Shown piece by piece: positions 22,429 to 33,239 of a stretch of 64,000 nt of DNA. The translations under genes were made by a program, and so were the position numbers. The notes beneath the pieces are model-generated. The model saw only the letters and a program-made list of their open reading frames with translations, searched no databases and had not been told where the DNA came from. The DNA lies in the NCBI GenBank assembly GCA_036924085.1, contig JAVGWX010000005.1, forward strand, positions 74,744,547 through 74,808,546. The letters are read 5' to 3'. The number at the start of each line of letters is the position of its first letter. The first letter of the stretch is position 1. This DNA comes from Ariolimax columbianus (taxonomy: Eukaryota > Mollusca > Gastropoda > Stylommatophora > Arionidae).

Positions 22429-22974
22429 GTGGGGGTGAAAAAACTGATTGGAGTGTGCTATAGATGTCCATCAAGTCAAAAAGAGGAAGACGAGGAGCTG
22501 ATTAGTAGCATAGCAAAGGCAAGTGAAGGGAAATTATTATTAATGGGAGATTTAAACTTTCCAGAAATAAAATGGGATATGGCAGAAGCACTTGTAGAGT
22601 CAAAACCTTTTCTTAAGTGCATAACTGACAATTTTTTAATTCAACATGTAGAAACAGCCACCAGAGGCAAAAACATGCTCGACCTAGTTTTTACTACAGA
22701 GGAAAATATGATTGAAAACGTTACCGTTGGGGAACTGTTTGGCTCAAGTGACCATCAAATCATCCGTTGGGATCTTATTGCAGGGAAAGAAGTAAACATA
22801 AACACGCGAACATACGACTACTCTAAGGCAGAAGTTAAGAGGATGAAAGAGGCAGTGAACCACATAATCTGGAAAGATATTCTCGTAGGAACAGATGTTG
22901 AACAAGAGTGGGAGAGTTTTAAAACAGTTCTAGAAACGCTAAAAGAGGAATGTGTTCCATGTAGGGAGGTGTAA
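22429..22974 (+). pseudogene. CR1/L2-like LINE: endonuclease domain (C-terminal two thirds)
   Basis: A 181-codon open segment with AP-endonuclease motifs: IGVCYRCPSSQ, LLMGDLNFPEIKW (GDxN), TTRGKN-type (TATRGKNMLDLVFTT) and GSSDHQIIRW (SDH catalytic triad end). Its role in the intact element was to nick the target DNA. The N-terminal third is missing and a one-base shift at 22438 breaks the upstream frame. Confidence 0.9.
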
Positions 22975-23263
22975 AAAGTGGATAACTAGATTTGTAGTGA
23001 AATGTAGAAGAGTGAAAAATAAAGCATGCGAAAAATATATAGAGGCAGGTAAATCAAAAGAAACAGATGTAAAATATTTGGACAAGCAGAACATATCTCA
23101 GAAAGCGAATAAAACAGGAAAAAATAGACTTCGAAAAAAAACTTGCTCAGAGGATCAAGACTGACAGTAAAAGCTTCTTCTCTTATGTTAGAAATAAACA
23201 AAGAACGAAAGACAAAGCGGGCCCTCTCATAGACAGTACAGGGAAAATAATAAGTGAGAATAG

Positions 23264-23514
23264 TAAAGTAAAGTATCCCATAGCATTACTGTCGTAGGGG
23301 TGTGAGGTGTTAGCGATCTCACATTTCAAAGGCTCGGCTATATGAGGGCGGTAGCCATCTCCTCTCCCTCGCCACTTTTACTTCCCGGACTGAACCGGTA
23401 CCCATTTAAGGCTTGGTAGACCCGGGAGCCATTGCGGTCTGAAAAAAACATTACCGCCTCAACTGGGGAATGAACCCAGGACCACTCAGATGCGAAGCCA
23501 GAGCGCTAACCACT
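23264..23514 (-). mobile_element. SINE-B, tRNA-derived, with 10-bp target duplication
   Basis: gtgagaatag at 23254-23263 and 23515-23524. On the minus strand it starts with box A-like cagtggttagcgctctggct and box B ggttcattcccc, and ends gggatactttacttta. A second copy (60285-60475) has the same tail pattern gggatctttactttaac. It interrupts the LINE between endonuclease and RT. Confidence 0.92.
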
Positions 23515-23524
23515 GTGAGAATAG

Positions 23525-25145
23525 GGAGGCAGCTAATCTGCTCAATCAGTACTTTGGCACAGTCTACACAAAAGAGGACTGCTCCAAGATCCCAGAGCCT
23601 ATAGATATTTTTCAAAGAGACATGGATACAGCGGGATTAAGATCAATCTGTATTACAGAGGAAATGGTTTTTACAAAATTGGAGGGGTTGAAAGTGAATA
23701 AATGTCCAGGTCAAGATGGTATTCATCCAAAATTGCTGTATGAAATTAGAGACCAACTAGCAAAACCATTGGCTATATTATGTTCTCAATCACTTACAAA
23801 AGGGATTGTTCCACGGGATTGGAAAGATGCAGGAGTGATCCCCTTATTCAAAAAAGTCAAAAAATCAGATCCAGCAAATTATAGACCGGTGAGTTTAACG
23901 AGCATAGTCTGTAAATTGTTAGAGTCAATAATCAAAGAAAACATTGTAATGCATTTAGACAAATTTAATCTAATTAGAAATAGTCAGCATGGGTTTACTA
24001 GAGGGAGATCATGCTTAACAAATCTATTAGAATTCATGGAGGAGGTTACTAAAATCATAGATAAAGGGGAGCCAGTGGACGTTATCTATCTAGACTTTGC
24101 AAAAGCCTTTGATAGAGTACCTCATCAAAGATTATTTCGAAAGTTAAAATCACATGGAATAGGTGGGGAAGTTGCCAAATAGATTGAAAATTGGTTACCG
24201 GGAAGAAGGCAGAGGTTGGGCATAAATAAGGAGTACTCTGAGTGGTGTGAAGTGAAAAATGGTGTGCCACAGGGCTCGGTTTTGGGACCAATTTTGTTCT
24301 TGATATATATAAATGATTTGGACATTGATATGGGATCCATGATTGCAAAATTTGCTGATGACACAAAACTATGCAGTAGTGTCTCATCTAAAGCAGAAGT
24401 GGATATATTGATGTCGGATTTAGATACAATTCGAGAATGGTCTGTAAGCTGGCAAATGGAGTTTAATGTAGATAAATGTACAGTCATCCACATGAGTAGA
24501 TCCAATATGGAACATAATTACAGAATGGGAGAAAACAATATTGGAAAGATAGATAAGGAAAGGGACCTAGGGGTTGTAATAGATCATACGGGAAAGGTGA
24601 GTGATCAAGTTAAGGTAGCAGCGAAAAAGGCAAATGCAATGTTAGGTATGATAAAAAGAAATATTAAACAAAGGAGCAAGGAAGTGATCGTCAAACTGTT
24701 TAAAGCTTTAGTTAGACCTAGATTGGAGTACTGTGTACAGGTGTGGAGTCCTTATCATAGAAGGGATATACGCATGCTGGAAAGAATACAAAAAAGAGCA
24801 ACAAAGATGATAGTGGGATTCCAGAATTACAGTTAGGAGGAACGACTCAGAAAAACCGGCCTACAGTGTCTCGAAGAGAGAATAATTCGTGGTGACTTAA
24901 TACAGGTTTATAAGATGATCAGAGGAATGGATAAATTAGACTATAACAAGTTTTTTAAAATACAGCCACCCACAATAACACGAGGGCATAGCTACAAGCT
25001 GACTAAAGAGAGGTCCAGATTAGATATTAGGAAATATTTTTTTATTCAGAGAGTGGTGTCTGCTTGGGATGCATTGCCAGGGGAGGTAGTGGAGGCAGGG
25101 ACAGTTAATGCATTTAAGAATAAATTGGATGCGCATAGCTTTTAG
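23525..25145 (+). pseudogene. CR1/L2-like LINE: reverse transcriptase and C-terminal domain
   Basis: RT blocks in order: KLEGLKVNKCPGQDGIHPKL; GIVPRDWKDAGVIPLFKKV; NYRPVSLTSIVCKLLESIIK; SQHGFTRGRSCLTNLLEF; VIYLDFAKAFDRVPHQRLF; a TAG at 24180; NGVPQGSVLGPILFLIYIND; AKFADDTKLCSSVSS (catalytic ADD kept); then KERDLGVVIDHTGKVSDQ, LVRPRLEYCVQVWSPYHRRD, a TAG at 24834, and [21 protein letters not shown] few stops only, so a relatively young copy. Confidence 0.92.
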
Positions 25146-26229
25146 AGCAAGATGATGTAAATGTAACTGGTTGTATACAGACTCTGCAGGGTCTTCTAAA
25201 CCAGTATAAAGACGTTAAGTTAAGATAGAAGAATGGCCCACAAGCTGGACAAAATCATTGATCACAGTGATAACTAAGAAGGGTAACCTCCAACAGTGTC
25301 AGAACTACAGAACCATCAGTCTGATTAGCCACGCCAGTAAAGTTATGCTCAAGGTTATCCTTAACAGATTGAAACCACAAGCAGAAGAAATGTTGCGGAA
25401 GAAAAGCGAGTTTTAGAGCTGATTGAAGCACAATAGAACAAATTTTTCACTTGCACTTGATCAGTGGAAAAATACACTCCGCACAAACAGAAATTGTACC
25501 AGGTCTTCATTGACTTTAAAAAGGCTTTTGATAGGGTGGGACATGAGACTGTATGGGAAACTGTGCAAATACAAGATAGAATGGTGGCTCACCCACGTCA
25601 TTGAGAAACTATACTCCGATGCCAGCAGTGCAGTTTACCTCAACAGGCCCACAGGTGTACGGTTCCACACGACAGTTAACATGCATCAGGGGTGGATCTT
25701 CTCTCCGACACTTTTCAATGTTTTTCTAGAACACATTATGTCAGAAGCATTGGCTGAACACGTAGGGACGGTCAGTATAGGTGGACGCATACTCACTAAC
25801 CTCCAGTTTGCCAACGACATTACCAGTCTGGCTGGAACAGAACCTGAACTTGCAAGGCTAGTCACAAACCTGGACAATGCTGCTCCGAAATTTGGGATGG
25901 AAATCAGTGCAGACAAGAGTAAGATCATGGTCAATGTTTCAGAGGGTATTTTAAACACTATTATGGTCAAAGGTGAGCCTCTGGAAAGTGTTACGTGGCT
26001 CAAATATCTGGGAGCAGAAATAATAGCCTTAAATCGAAGCTGACTTTAATGTTTACAATTGTCACTTTAGTATACCTCTACGCATGTGAGACTTGGATTA
26101 TGACGGCTGCACTAGAGTGTAAAATTTGCGCAGTGGAAACAAGATGCTTGCGAAGAATTCTTGGCATTTCATATTTGGATCGTGTTACAAATGAGAGTGT
26201 TCTTGAAATTGTTAGGAAGGAGTTAGACC

Positions 26230-27345
26230 AGTATAACTTTCAAACAAACCCCAAAACACCAAAATAAGTCTTAACGGCAAATACCTGCGGCCAAACGACA
26301 ACCCAAACTACCTGGGAGTCACATTTGATCGGTGCATGACATGGAAAAGTCAGATCGAGAGAAACCGAATGAGAGCCAGAGAAAGAATGGCAATCATGAG
26401 GAAACTTGCTGGCACAAGCTGGGGAGCAGACAAAAGTATACTAAAGAAACTGTACACTGGAAGAGTGAGACCAGTTCTCGAGTATGGCATTGCGGCATGG
26501 ACAACATCAGCAAAGGCGAACTTCGATAAAATTAGCAAACTTCAAAACCAAGCCATGAGAGTTATAACAGGAGGCATGAAGTCAGCGCCAATTGTAGAAT
26601 GAAAAGATTACAAAACTGCAATCCATGACCGACAGAAGAGACTGCAGAGCCCAGCAGCAAGCAGAGAAACTCAGAAGACTGACTGACCATCCAATGCATC
26701 CGAGACTAAAAAATTTTGGAAATGGGAAACTAAAGTGGAGAAACTTTGCAGAAATAGCCAAAGCAAAGATGAACGAAGACCCTATGAACGCACTAACAAC
26801 ACCAAAGCCCATCCCTACTGTACGAAAACCTACCTGGATGCAGCATATATTTCCAGAGGTGGTAGAAAATATACCAGGTATTGGAAACAAAAACAGCCAG
26901 ACTGTAAAAGAAAGAAGAGATACAACCCTGAGGTACTTAACAAAAAACTACCCAAGCATGGACTGGACCCATGCATACACCGACGGTTCTGTAACAAACA
27001 CAACACAGAACAGAGGGGCAAGGGTATTCCTGAGCCTACAAAATGGCAGAAAAATAACACTATCAGTGGCAGCTGGAAAATACACAAGCAATTTCAGAGC
27101 GGAGGCAGAGGCACTGGGGGCTGCAGTAGAAGAAATGGTGACAGGTAAAAGGAATGAAAGCCATATAGTCCTGCTTACAGATGCCCTGGTTGTAGTCACA
27201 GCACTAAAAAGCCAGAAAAATACTGAACTTAATGATTAATGAGCAGTACTCTGTCAACTATGCCAGCAGTCCGCACCAAAAAGAGTAGTGGTACAGTGGG
27301 TTCCATCCCACTGTAACATCCAAGGCAACGAGGAGGCAGACAGAC
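26230..27345 (+). mobile_element. RNase H LINE-I fragment inside LINE-A
   Basis: Starts at YLGVTFDRCMTWKSQIERNR (RT thumb), then VRPVLEYGIAAWTTSAKANF, a linker, and RNase H: YTDGSVTNTTQNRGARVFLS, EAEALGAAVEE, LLTDALVVVTAL, and ending VQWVPSHCNIQGNEEADRLA (27296-27352). A TAA at 27237 and several frame changes break it. Its end abuts LINE-A sequence without its own 3' end; no target duplication seen. Confidence 0.88.
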
Positions 27346-28029
27346 TGGCAAAAGAGGAAGAGGGAGAGGAAGACCAAAAAAGAGATGGGAGGACAATATA
27401 AAAGAGTGGACGGGAAGATATATAGCTGAAACTAATGCCCTGGTGGAAAATCGAGACGTATGGCGGGAACTGGTTCAACAAACTGCAGTAACAGTGCCTC
27501 AACGACCTTCTAGGTTACAGGACTGATGATGTTGTTGTAAAGACATCTACAATACAGGATCTTTACTATACGACTTGATTGCATCAGTCTTTATAACATT
27601 ACCCAAGATACTTTGTGCAACATAATTTACAATTTTAGAACAATCAGCCTAATGAGCTACACCATTAAGATGCTGATCAAAATTATGTAGGAGAGAGAAT
27701 TAAGCATAGAGTAGACATCGAAGTTCTGGGTGAACAATGCAAGAATACTCAGTAACCTGTACTGGGAGAAAACTGCCACTGTAAGATCTGACCTCATTAA
27801 CTCAATGTATATAGATATATAAAAAAAGATGTAGGGAAGTGGCAACATGGATGTGTGCTGTCCCCTTGTCTAACATTTACTCAGAACTCATTATTGAACA
27901 GATAAATAAAATACCACTATTAATTGATGGTCGAGTGTCAAAAAATAATCTCAGGTATTTTTGACAACACAGTTCTGCTGGCTGAAAGCAAACAAGAACT
28001 ACAGGAATTGGTGATTCAAGTAAAGAACA

Positions 28030-28440
28030 AAAGTCAGGTTGATAATCTTAACCCAACACCTGGAGGATTTGTGTAATCTCATAGTCTGGCCTCATTGATT
28101 GTTTGTTAGCCTTAACCCAACATCTAGATGATCAGTACTGTCTCTTAGTCTGGCCTCCTCATTGTTTGTTAGCCTTAACCCAACACCTAGAGGATCAGTG
28201 CTATCTCTTGGTCTGGCCTCCTCATTGTTTGTTAGCCTTAACCCAACACATAAAGGATCAGTGCTATCTCTTGGTCTGGCCTCCTCATTGTTTGTTAGCC
28301 TTAACCCAACACATAGAGGATCAGTGCTATCTCTTGGTCTGGCCTCCTCATTAATGACTTGTTGACCCTAACCCAACACCTGGATGATCAGTGTCTATTC
28401 TTTGTCTGGTCTACTCATTAATGGCTTGTTATAAGTTTAA
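28030..28440. repeat. 63-bp minisatellite upstream of the zinc-finger gene
   Basis: About six units of ttagccttaacccaacacct + agaggatcagtgctatctct + tggtctggcctcctcattgt + ttg. It ends 140 bp before the first recognised exon. Long open segments across it follow from the unit length being a multiple of three. Confidence 0.93.
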
Positions 28441-28581
28441 CTCCCCCAGATGTATAATGCTTCCACATACATAGCTCATAAAATCAAAAAGGTATGCAAA
28501 CTGTCCTAATATGCCCAGATGGAGCAATAACAGACAGCTATAATAGGGTAATACAATTATATACTGTTATCTTTTATGCAG

Positions 28582-28891
28582 GTTATTGGGCATATCATAA
28601 TGGATCCCTACCCTCTTTCTGATCATGGAATACATTCTGGTCCGGGACCCAGCCATAGTCCAGGCCTTCTACACGATGATCATCTTCAGCAGCTGCATCA
28701 ATCAATCCAACAACAGCAACAGCAGCTTCACCAGCAGCTGGCTTCAGGTAGCAGCAACATTAGTGATCTTATTGGAATGCTGCCACAGACAGCTACTCTC
28801 AACACATCTGCATCTATGTCATCTTCCTTACCAGAGTCCCCGCTTGGCCATGGAGTGCCTGGCATGTCATCTCACCATCAGAACCTGTCAG
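28582..28891 (+). CDS. Zinc-finger gene, exon 1 (start codon at 28600)
   Basis: The exon follows an acceptor (ttttatgcag, ending 28581) and ends at tcag|gtatga. The first in-frame ATG, at 28600, has A at -3 and G at +4, a good initiation context, and starts MDPYPLSDHG; I use it as the start. The 18 bases before it are open, so an earlier exon could in principle continue the frame. Residues 1-97 are low complexity: a Gln run (about residues 35-42), then Ser/Gly/His-rich sequence, no folded domain. This is a disordered leader typical of transcription factors. It ends in phase 1 inside a Gly codon completed by exon 2. A 63-bp tandem array ends about 140 bp upstream of the acceptor. Confidence 0.8.
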
Positions 28892-28959
28892 GTATGATTA
28901 TCTGTCTTCAAATGAGCATACATATTTAACTTGAACATCAACATTAACATCCTCTGTGT

Positions 28960-29215
28960 AGTATTTCTCTGGTAGTGGGTTACAGTGACTCTTGATACAT
29001 ACTGAGGCATATTTGAGAGAGAAGGTGGACCGTGGTCCTACTGGCTGTAGTGCAACGCAGAGCTCCCCAGTAAACTTATCACTTTTTGGATTACAGTGTC
29101 GATTCTAACCTTATTTGCCAGGCTGCTGTAATGCGGCCTATTTCCAGGAGTCCTACAAGAAACTGAGGTGAGGTCTTGATCAGTATGTTTTATATGACCC
29201 TGATGTTACTCTTTA
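28960..29215 (-). mobile_element. Retroposon-Z diverged copy (intron 1)
   Basis: gaaggtggaccgtggtccta, ctggctgtagtgcaa, gtttccaggag-like (tatttccaggag) and gaggtcttgatcagtatgtt correspond to 4297-4475 and 63800-63975. Confidence 0.6.
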
Positions 29216-29629
29216 CTCCCAGGAAGTTGTGTATATCCATGATGTCCTAAGCCAGTTAGCATGGTATATAATGATGGTTATGAAGTTGTTATTGTGTTAT
29301 TACTCTGCTAGTATTATTTTCACAACAGATGAAATTCTCATTCGAATCACTTTGGCCTTCCCCACTTCAATCAATTAATGAATATCTGGAAATTGAAATA
29401 AATGAGTAAACACATCAAACTCAGGATACTTAACGTCAACTTAGTGCTGTATTAACATATGGCTTTGATAATTGGAAAATGACAAAGACCCTTGAAAATG
29501 GGTTGAAAATAATTGTAAATAAATGCATTAGACATACCCTGGACAATGGCTCGAAATAAATCCTGACTAATGAGCAAATACAACTACAGTCCAACCAAAA
29601 TATGTTTTTACTGTCATCTGAAAAAAAAC

Positions 29630-31196
29630 AGGGGCCATACATCTGGAATGGAAACAGTGGGATTAGGATCAATCTGCATTACAGAGGAAATGGTTTTTAA
29701 AAAATGTGAGGGGTTGAAAGTGGATAAATGTCCAGGTCAAGATGGTATTCATCCAAAATTGCTGCTTGAAATTAGAGTTCAACTAGCAAAACCATTGGCT
29801 ATGTTATGTTCTCAATCACTTGCAAAGGGATAATTCCACTGGATTGGAAAGATGCCCTTATTAAAAAATGGCAAAAAAATCAGATCCAGCAAATTATAGA
29901 CTGGTGAGTTTAACAAGCATAGTCTGTAAATTGTTAGTCAATAATCAAAGAAAACATTGAAATGCATTTAGACAAGTTTAATTTAATCACAAATAGTCAT
30001 CATGGAGATCATGCTTAACAAATCTATTGGAATTCATGGAGGAGGTTACTAAAATGATAGATAAGGGGGAGCATGTGGATGTTATTTATTTCGATTTTGA
30101 AAAGGCATTTAGAAAGTCAAAATCACATGGAGTAGGTGGGGAAGTTGCCAAATGGATTGAAAATTGGGTAACGGGTAGAAGGCAGAGAGTGGGCATAAAT
30201 AAGGAGTACTATGAGTGGTGTGAAGTAAAAAGTGGAGTGCCACAGGGCTCAGTTTTGGACCAATTTTCTTGATATATATATATATATATATATATAAATG
30301 ATTTGGACATTCATATGGGATCCATGATTGCAAAATTCGTTGATGACACAAAACTATGCAGTAGCGTCTCATCTAAAGTGGATATATTGAGGTGGGATTT
30401 ATATTAAATTCGAGAATGGTCTGCAAGCTGGCAAATGGAGTTTAATGTAGATAAATGTACAGTCATCCACATGGGTAGATTAAATATGGAACATAGTTAC
30501 AGAATGGGCAAGAACAATATTAGAAAGATAAAAAAGGAAAGGGACCTAGGGGTTATAATAGATCATACAGGTAAGATGAGTGAGCAAGTCCAGGTAGCAG
30601 TGAAAAAGGCAAATGCAATGTTAGGTATGATAAAAAGAAATATTAACCATATGAGTAAGGATGTGATAGTCAAACTGTATAAAGCATTAGACCTAGACTG
30701 GAGAACTGTGTACAGGTGTGGAGTCCTTATCATAGAGGGGATATAAACATGCTGGAAAGAATACAAAAAAGAGCGATAAGGACGATAGTGAGATTCCAGA
30801 ATTACAGTTATGAGGAAAGACTCAGAAAAACTGGCCTACAGTTTCTAGAAAGTAGAAGAATTTTAGGTGACTTAATACAGGTTTATAAGATAATCAAAGG
30901 AACGGATAAATTAGACTATAACAAGTTTTTTAAAATACAACCACCTACAAGAACAAGAGGGCATAGTTACAAATTAACTAAAGAGAGGTCCAGATTAGAT
31001 ATTAGAAAACATTCTTTTAGTCAGAGAGTGGTGAATGCTTGGAATGCATTGCCACAGGAAGTAGTGGAGTCAGAGACAATTAATACATTTAAGAATAGAT
31101 TGGATGTGCATAGTTTTTAGAGCAAGGTAATGTAAATGAAACTGGTTGTATAGAGACTCAGCAGTCTTCAAAACCAGTAGAAATACGTTAAGTTAA
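29630..31196 (+). mobile_element. CR1/L2-like LINE copy in intron 1
   Basis: Parallel to 23620-25225 with many indels: CEGLKVDKCPGQDGIHPKLL, VKSGVPQGSVL, an (AT)n at 30272-30296 replacing the LIYIN region, KFVDDTKLC (ADD changed to VDD), MEFNVDKCTVIHMGRLNMEH and [16 protein letters not shown]. Ends with a hairpin missing part of its inner arm and gttaagttaag. Confidence 0.93.
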
Positions 31197-31239
31197 GTTC
31201 TTCAGAAGTACAAAAATAGACTTCCGTTACAAGTGATTA

Positions 31240-32050
31240 CGTGGAATCCATGGGGTAAAAGAAAGAGAGGAAGATCCAGGTAAACTCTATGCAGAACAAT
31301 CTTCAGGGAGGGTGCAACAATTAACTTGGGAACATACAGGATCTATAAAGAGACAGTGGATTGATCAAACTTGAGAATTTTGAGTTCATAAGGTGATTGT
31401 GTTCATAAAGAATTTAATGAAGTCCCCTGGTATGTACACAAAGATAGCAGACTTCAGTGAATTAGGGATTAGCTGTGTGGATAGCATTTTTTTGAGTTAC
31501 TGAGATGAAAACCTGTATGCTGGATCAGTAAAGAAAAACCTAACACAAAGACTCACAAAAAACCTTAACATGAACAAAATGTATTGATCAGTTTTGCAAG
31601 ATAAAAAGTTTGAAAATGATGCAAAAACACATACATTGTTTAGAGGTATCGTACATCTGTAAAAATTGATATACTGTGTAGGTGTAGAGCAATGGTTTCC
31701 CGCCTATAGAGCCTTTGGAACAAATCTTATTTGTGTCAGCAATCCGAATCAAGATTTTATAATTAGGTTTTTAAATTTGACCTTATGTGCTGGAGGGGAG
31801 TAGGTGGTTGCAAATTTTGATTGTATTCAGAAGATCTGTGACCTAGAAAAGGTTGAGAACCGCTGAATGTTCTCTTTTATGAGCAGAACATGCACTATTT
31901 GCACTTTTCACTATGTCACTCTCTTCTTACCTCACACTCGAGGAGGAAGACTAACGTCTGGTCAGGCCAGAGTACCTCTACCGTGAGTAGACACACAACA
32001 CACTTGTTTTACTATTTTGTTGTGTAATGGATTTCATTATAACAGCAATT
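31240..32050. other. Intron 1 remainder, no gene recognised
   Basis: 31929-31985 carries a short Z-like segment (gactaacgtctggtcaggcc). The rest shows no coding signal or named repeat. Confidence 0.35.
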
Positions 32051-32059
32051 TTCTTACAG

Positions 32060-32178
32060 GTTATAGGTCAGACAGTCACAGCCATTTGTCCATGCCAGCT
32101 TCCCCAATCTACTCAAGCCATGCTAGACTGTCTTCACTTGGTCCATCCCATCCCTGTAACTCCCAGCACACTCCTAAG
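32060..32178 (+). CDS. Zinc-finger gene, exon 2 (Ser/His-rich linker)
   Basis: It lies between acceptor ttttcttacag and donor AAG|gtattg. Read in phase with exon 1 it gives GYRSDSHSHLSMPASP then a Ser/Pro/His-rich stretch ending in CNSQHTPK (residues 98-137). The codon split (g + gt = Gly) and the absence of stops in this phase support it. Another open frame across the same bases ignores the splice sites and is a shadow. No domain is recognised; it links the Gln-rich leader to the finger array. Confidence 0.75.
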
Positions 32179-32929
32179 GTATTGTTACAGTAGTATAATA
32201 TATTTTTCTGTGAATGTATTTAACATCACACCACATGTTTGCCAACCAAAGAGATTGCAGCATTATTTATATATGTCTGCTATCATTAAAAACAATAAAT
32301 ATAAGCTGCAGCAGTACTGAAGGTCAAATGGTTTTTTTAGGTATTAAAAATGTATGCTATAATGTTGTGCTCTGTCTTATTTGAAGCCCCCTAATTGGAA
32401 ATGAAAAAAATGCTAGAGGGATCTTGTGTGTGGCAGAGAAGATAATAGGCTCACACTGATAGCATGTCATAAATATGCATATATTACTGAAGTTATATTA
32501 AGTCAGTAATTTGTCTGAGTGGATCCCTGGGTCTCTTACAGAAGATGAAAGAATAGATTCATTGCACCTCCCTGCATGTTATAAGAGACAACAAAAGATA
32601 ATTTATCACAGGGTTAATAACCTCATTGTGCAAAACAAATTGCTACAATAACCACTACAGCAAATGCATGCAAAGTGACACAGGCTTACTCAAGGAAAGT
32701 ATACTCCAGTTGAAGTGGAAAATGAGACAAAAAAAGAAGAAAATACAATTTAAAAAAAAATAAACACATGCACACAGAAAAAAGAAATAAAAAACCATGC
32801 AGAACAAAAAGGACATCAAATAAATGCATGAATTTAAAAAAAAAATAAGCTGATTCACAAAATGCCACTCTTTGAATCAGTTTAAACAAAATATTACAAT
32901 ACATCTGGTCATAATAAACTGTATAGCAA

Positions 32930-33145
32930 CAACAGGGTTGTACAGCATGGTGAAATGGTTAGTGGCATAGCACAGAACTCAAACTGCATGTGTTTGCATT
33001 CATGAAACAGCAAGGCTGTATCTCTACATGGAAATAAACCCATTAAAAAATGTGTGCTCAAGCTGAATGCAATGGTTCATTAAGCACAAAATACAGTACA
33101 ACACACTCTACCTTAAGAAACCAGATAAATGAAAAGAAAGAAGAA
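32930..33145 (+). mobile_element. Old SINE-A-like copy (intron 2)
   Basis: gtgaaatggttagtggcata resembles box A. The later part (aatacagtacaacacactct, accttaagaaaccagataaa) resembles the SINE-A 3' half. Box B is lost. Confidence 0.5.
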
Positions 33146-33239
33146 GCAGCATGGCAACAAGATAAGCCTGAGAGACATCACCAGTTTATGAGGGAAATCA
33201 ATTTGGCTATTTTAGGGATAGCATGCATGATGATGAGAG

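Larger units (their letters stand above)
22353..25225 (+). mobile_element. CR1/L2-like LINE, 5'-truncated, most complete copy in the window
   Basis: Begins inside the endonuclease, then RT and C-terminal domain, then the 3' hairpin (25168-25207) and a gttaagttaag tail. Inserted into the last unit of the 45-bp array of LINE-A. Split by SINE-B at 23264-23514. Other copies of this family: 2255, 4555, 9436, 29630, 34518, 37912 and several hairpin-only copies. Confidence 0.93.
20992..27535 (+). mobile_element. LINE-A, 5'-truncated, carrying three nested structures; 13-bp target duplication
   Basis: tgtaaagacatct occurs at 20979-20991 and 27536-27548. It starts in the endonuclease C-terminus (RSYPGADIGSNQDLLMLTFR), then a long linker region (RIRYDLDILKDP, KPWVSEHILLLCDTRRALKN), then the RT N-terminus amplified as a 45-bp array (21866-22352). 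It resumes at 25226 (KKGNLQQCQNYRTISLISHA), then FANDITSLAGTEPELARLV (motif C FADD changed to FAND) and YACETWIMTAALECK. The end at 27355-27530 reads GRPKKRWEDNIKEWTGRY and VPQRPSRLQD. Inactive. Confidence 0.9.
20450..28060 (+). mobile_element. LINE-D relic, outermost element of a nested stack (20450-20978 and 27549-28060)
   Basis: Left part: IRAMYAEIKQHVNTAGLVQV, GGCIKNKKETILLEEQ, EMIEILEDFGADKIYDLCKD. The right part resumes KDIYNTG-like (27541-27565), then VLSPCL and FDNTVLLAESKQELQELVIQ (27960-28020), the RT motif C region. Removing LINE-A and one copy of its target duplication restores CKDIYNTG across the junction. Decayed and incomplete. Confidence 0.85.

Noticed and set aside
28103..28365. 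Repetitive LTQH/LASSLFVSLN-type open frames
   Set aside because: The 63-bp tandem unit is a multiple of three; no splice or start support.
32027..32320. 97-codon open frame across exon 2 of the zinc-finger gene
   Set aside because: It ignores the acceptor and donor; the spliced phase (GYRSDSHSH...) is the one continuous with exons 1 and 3.
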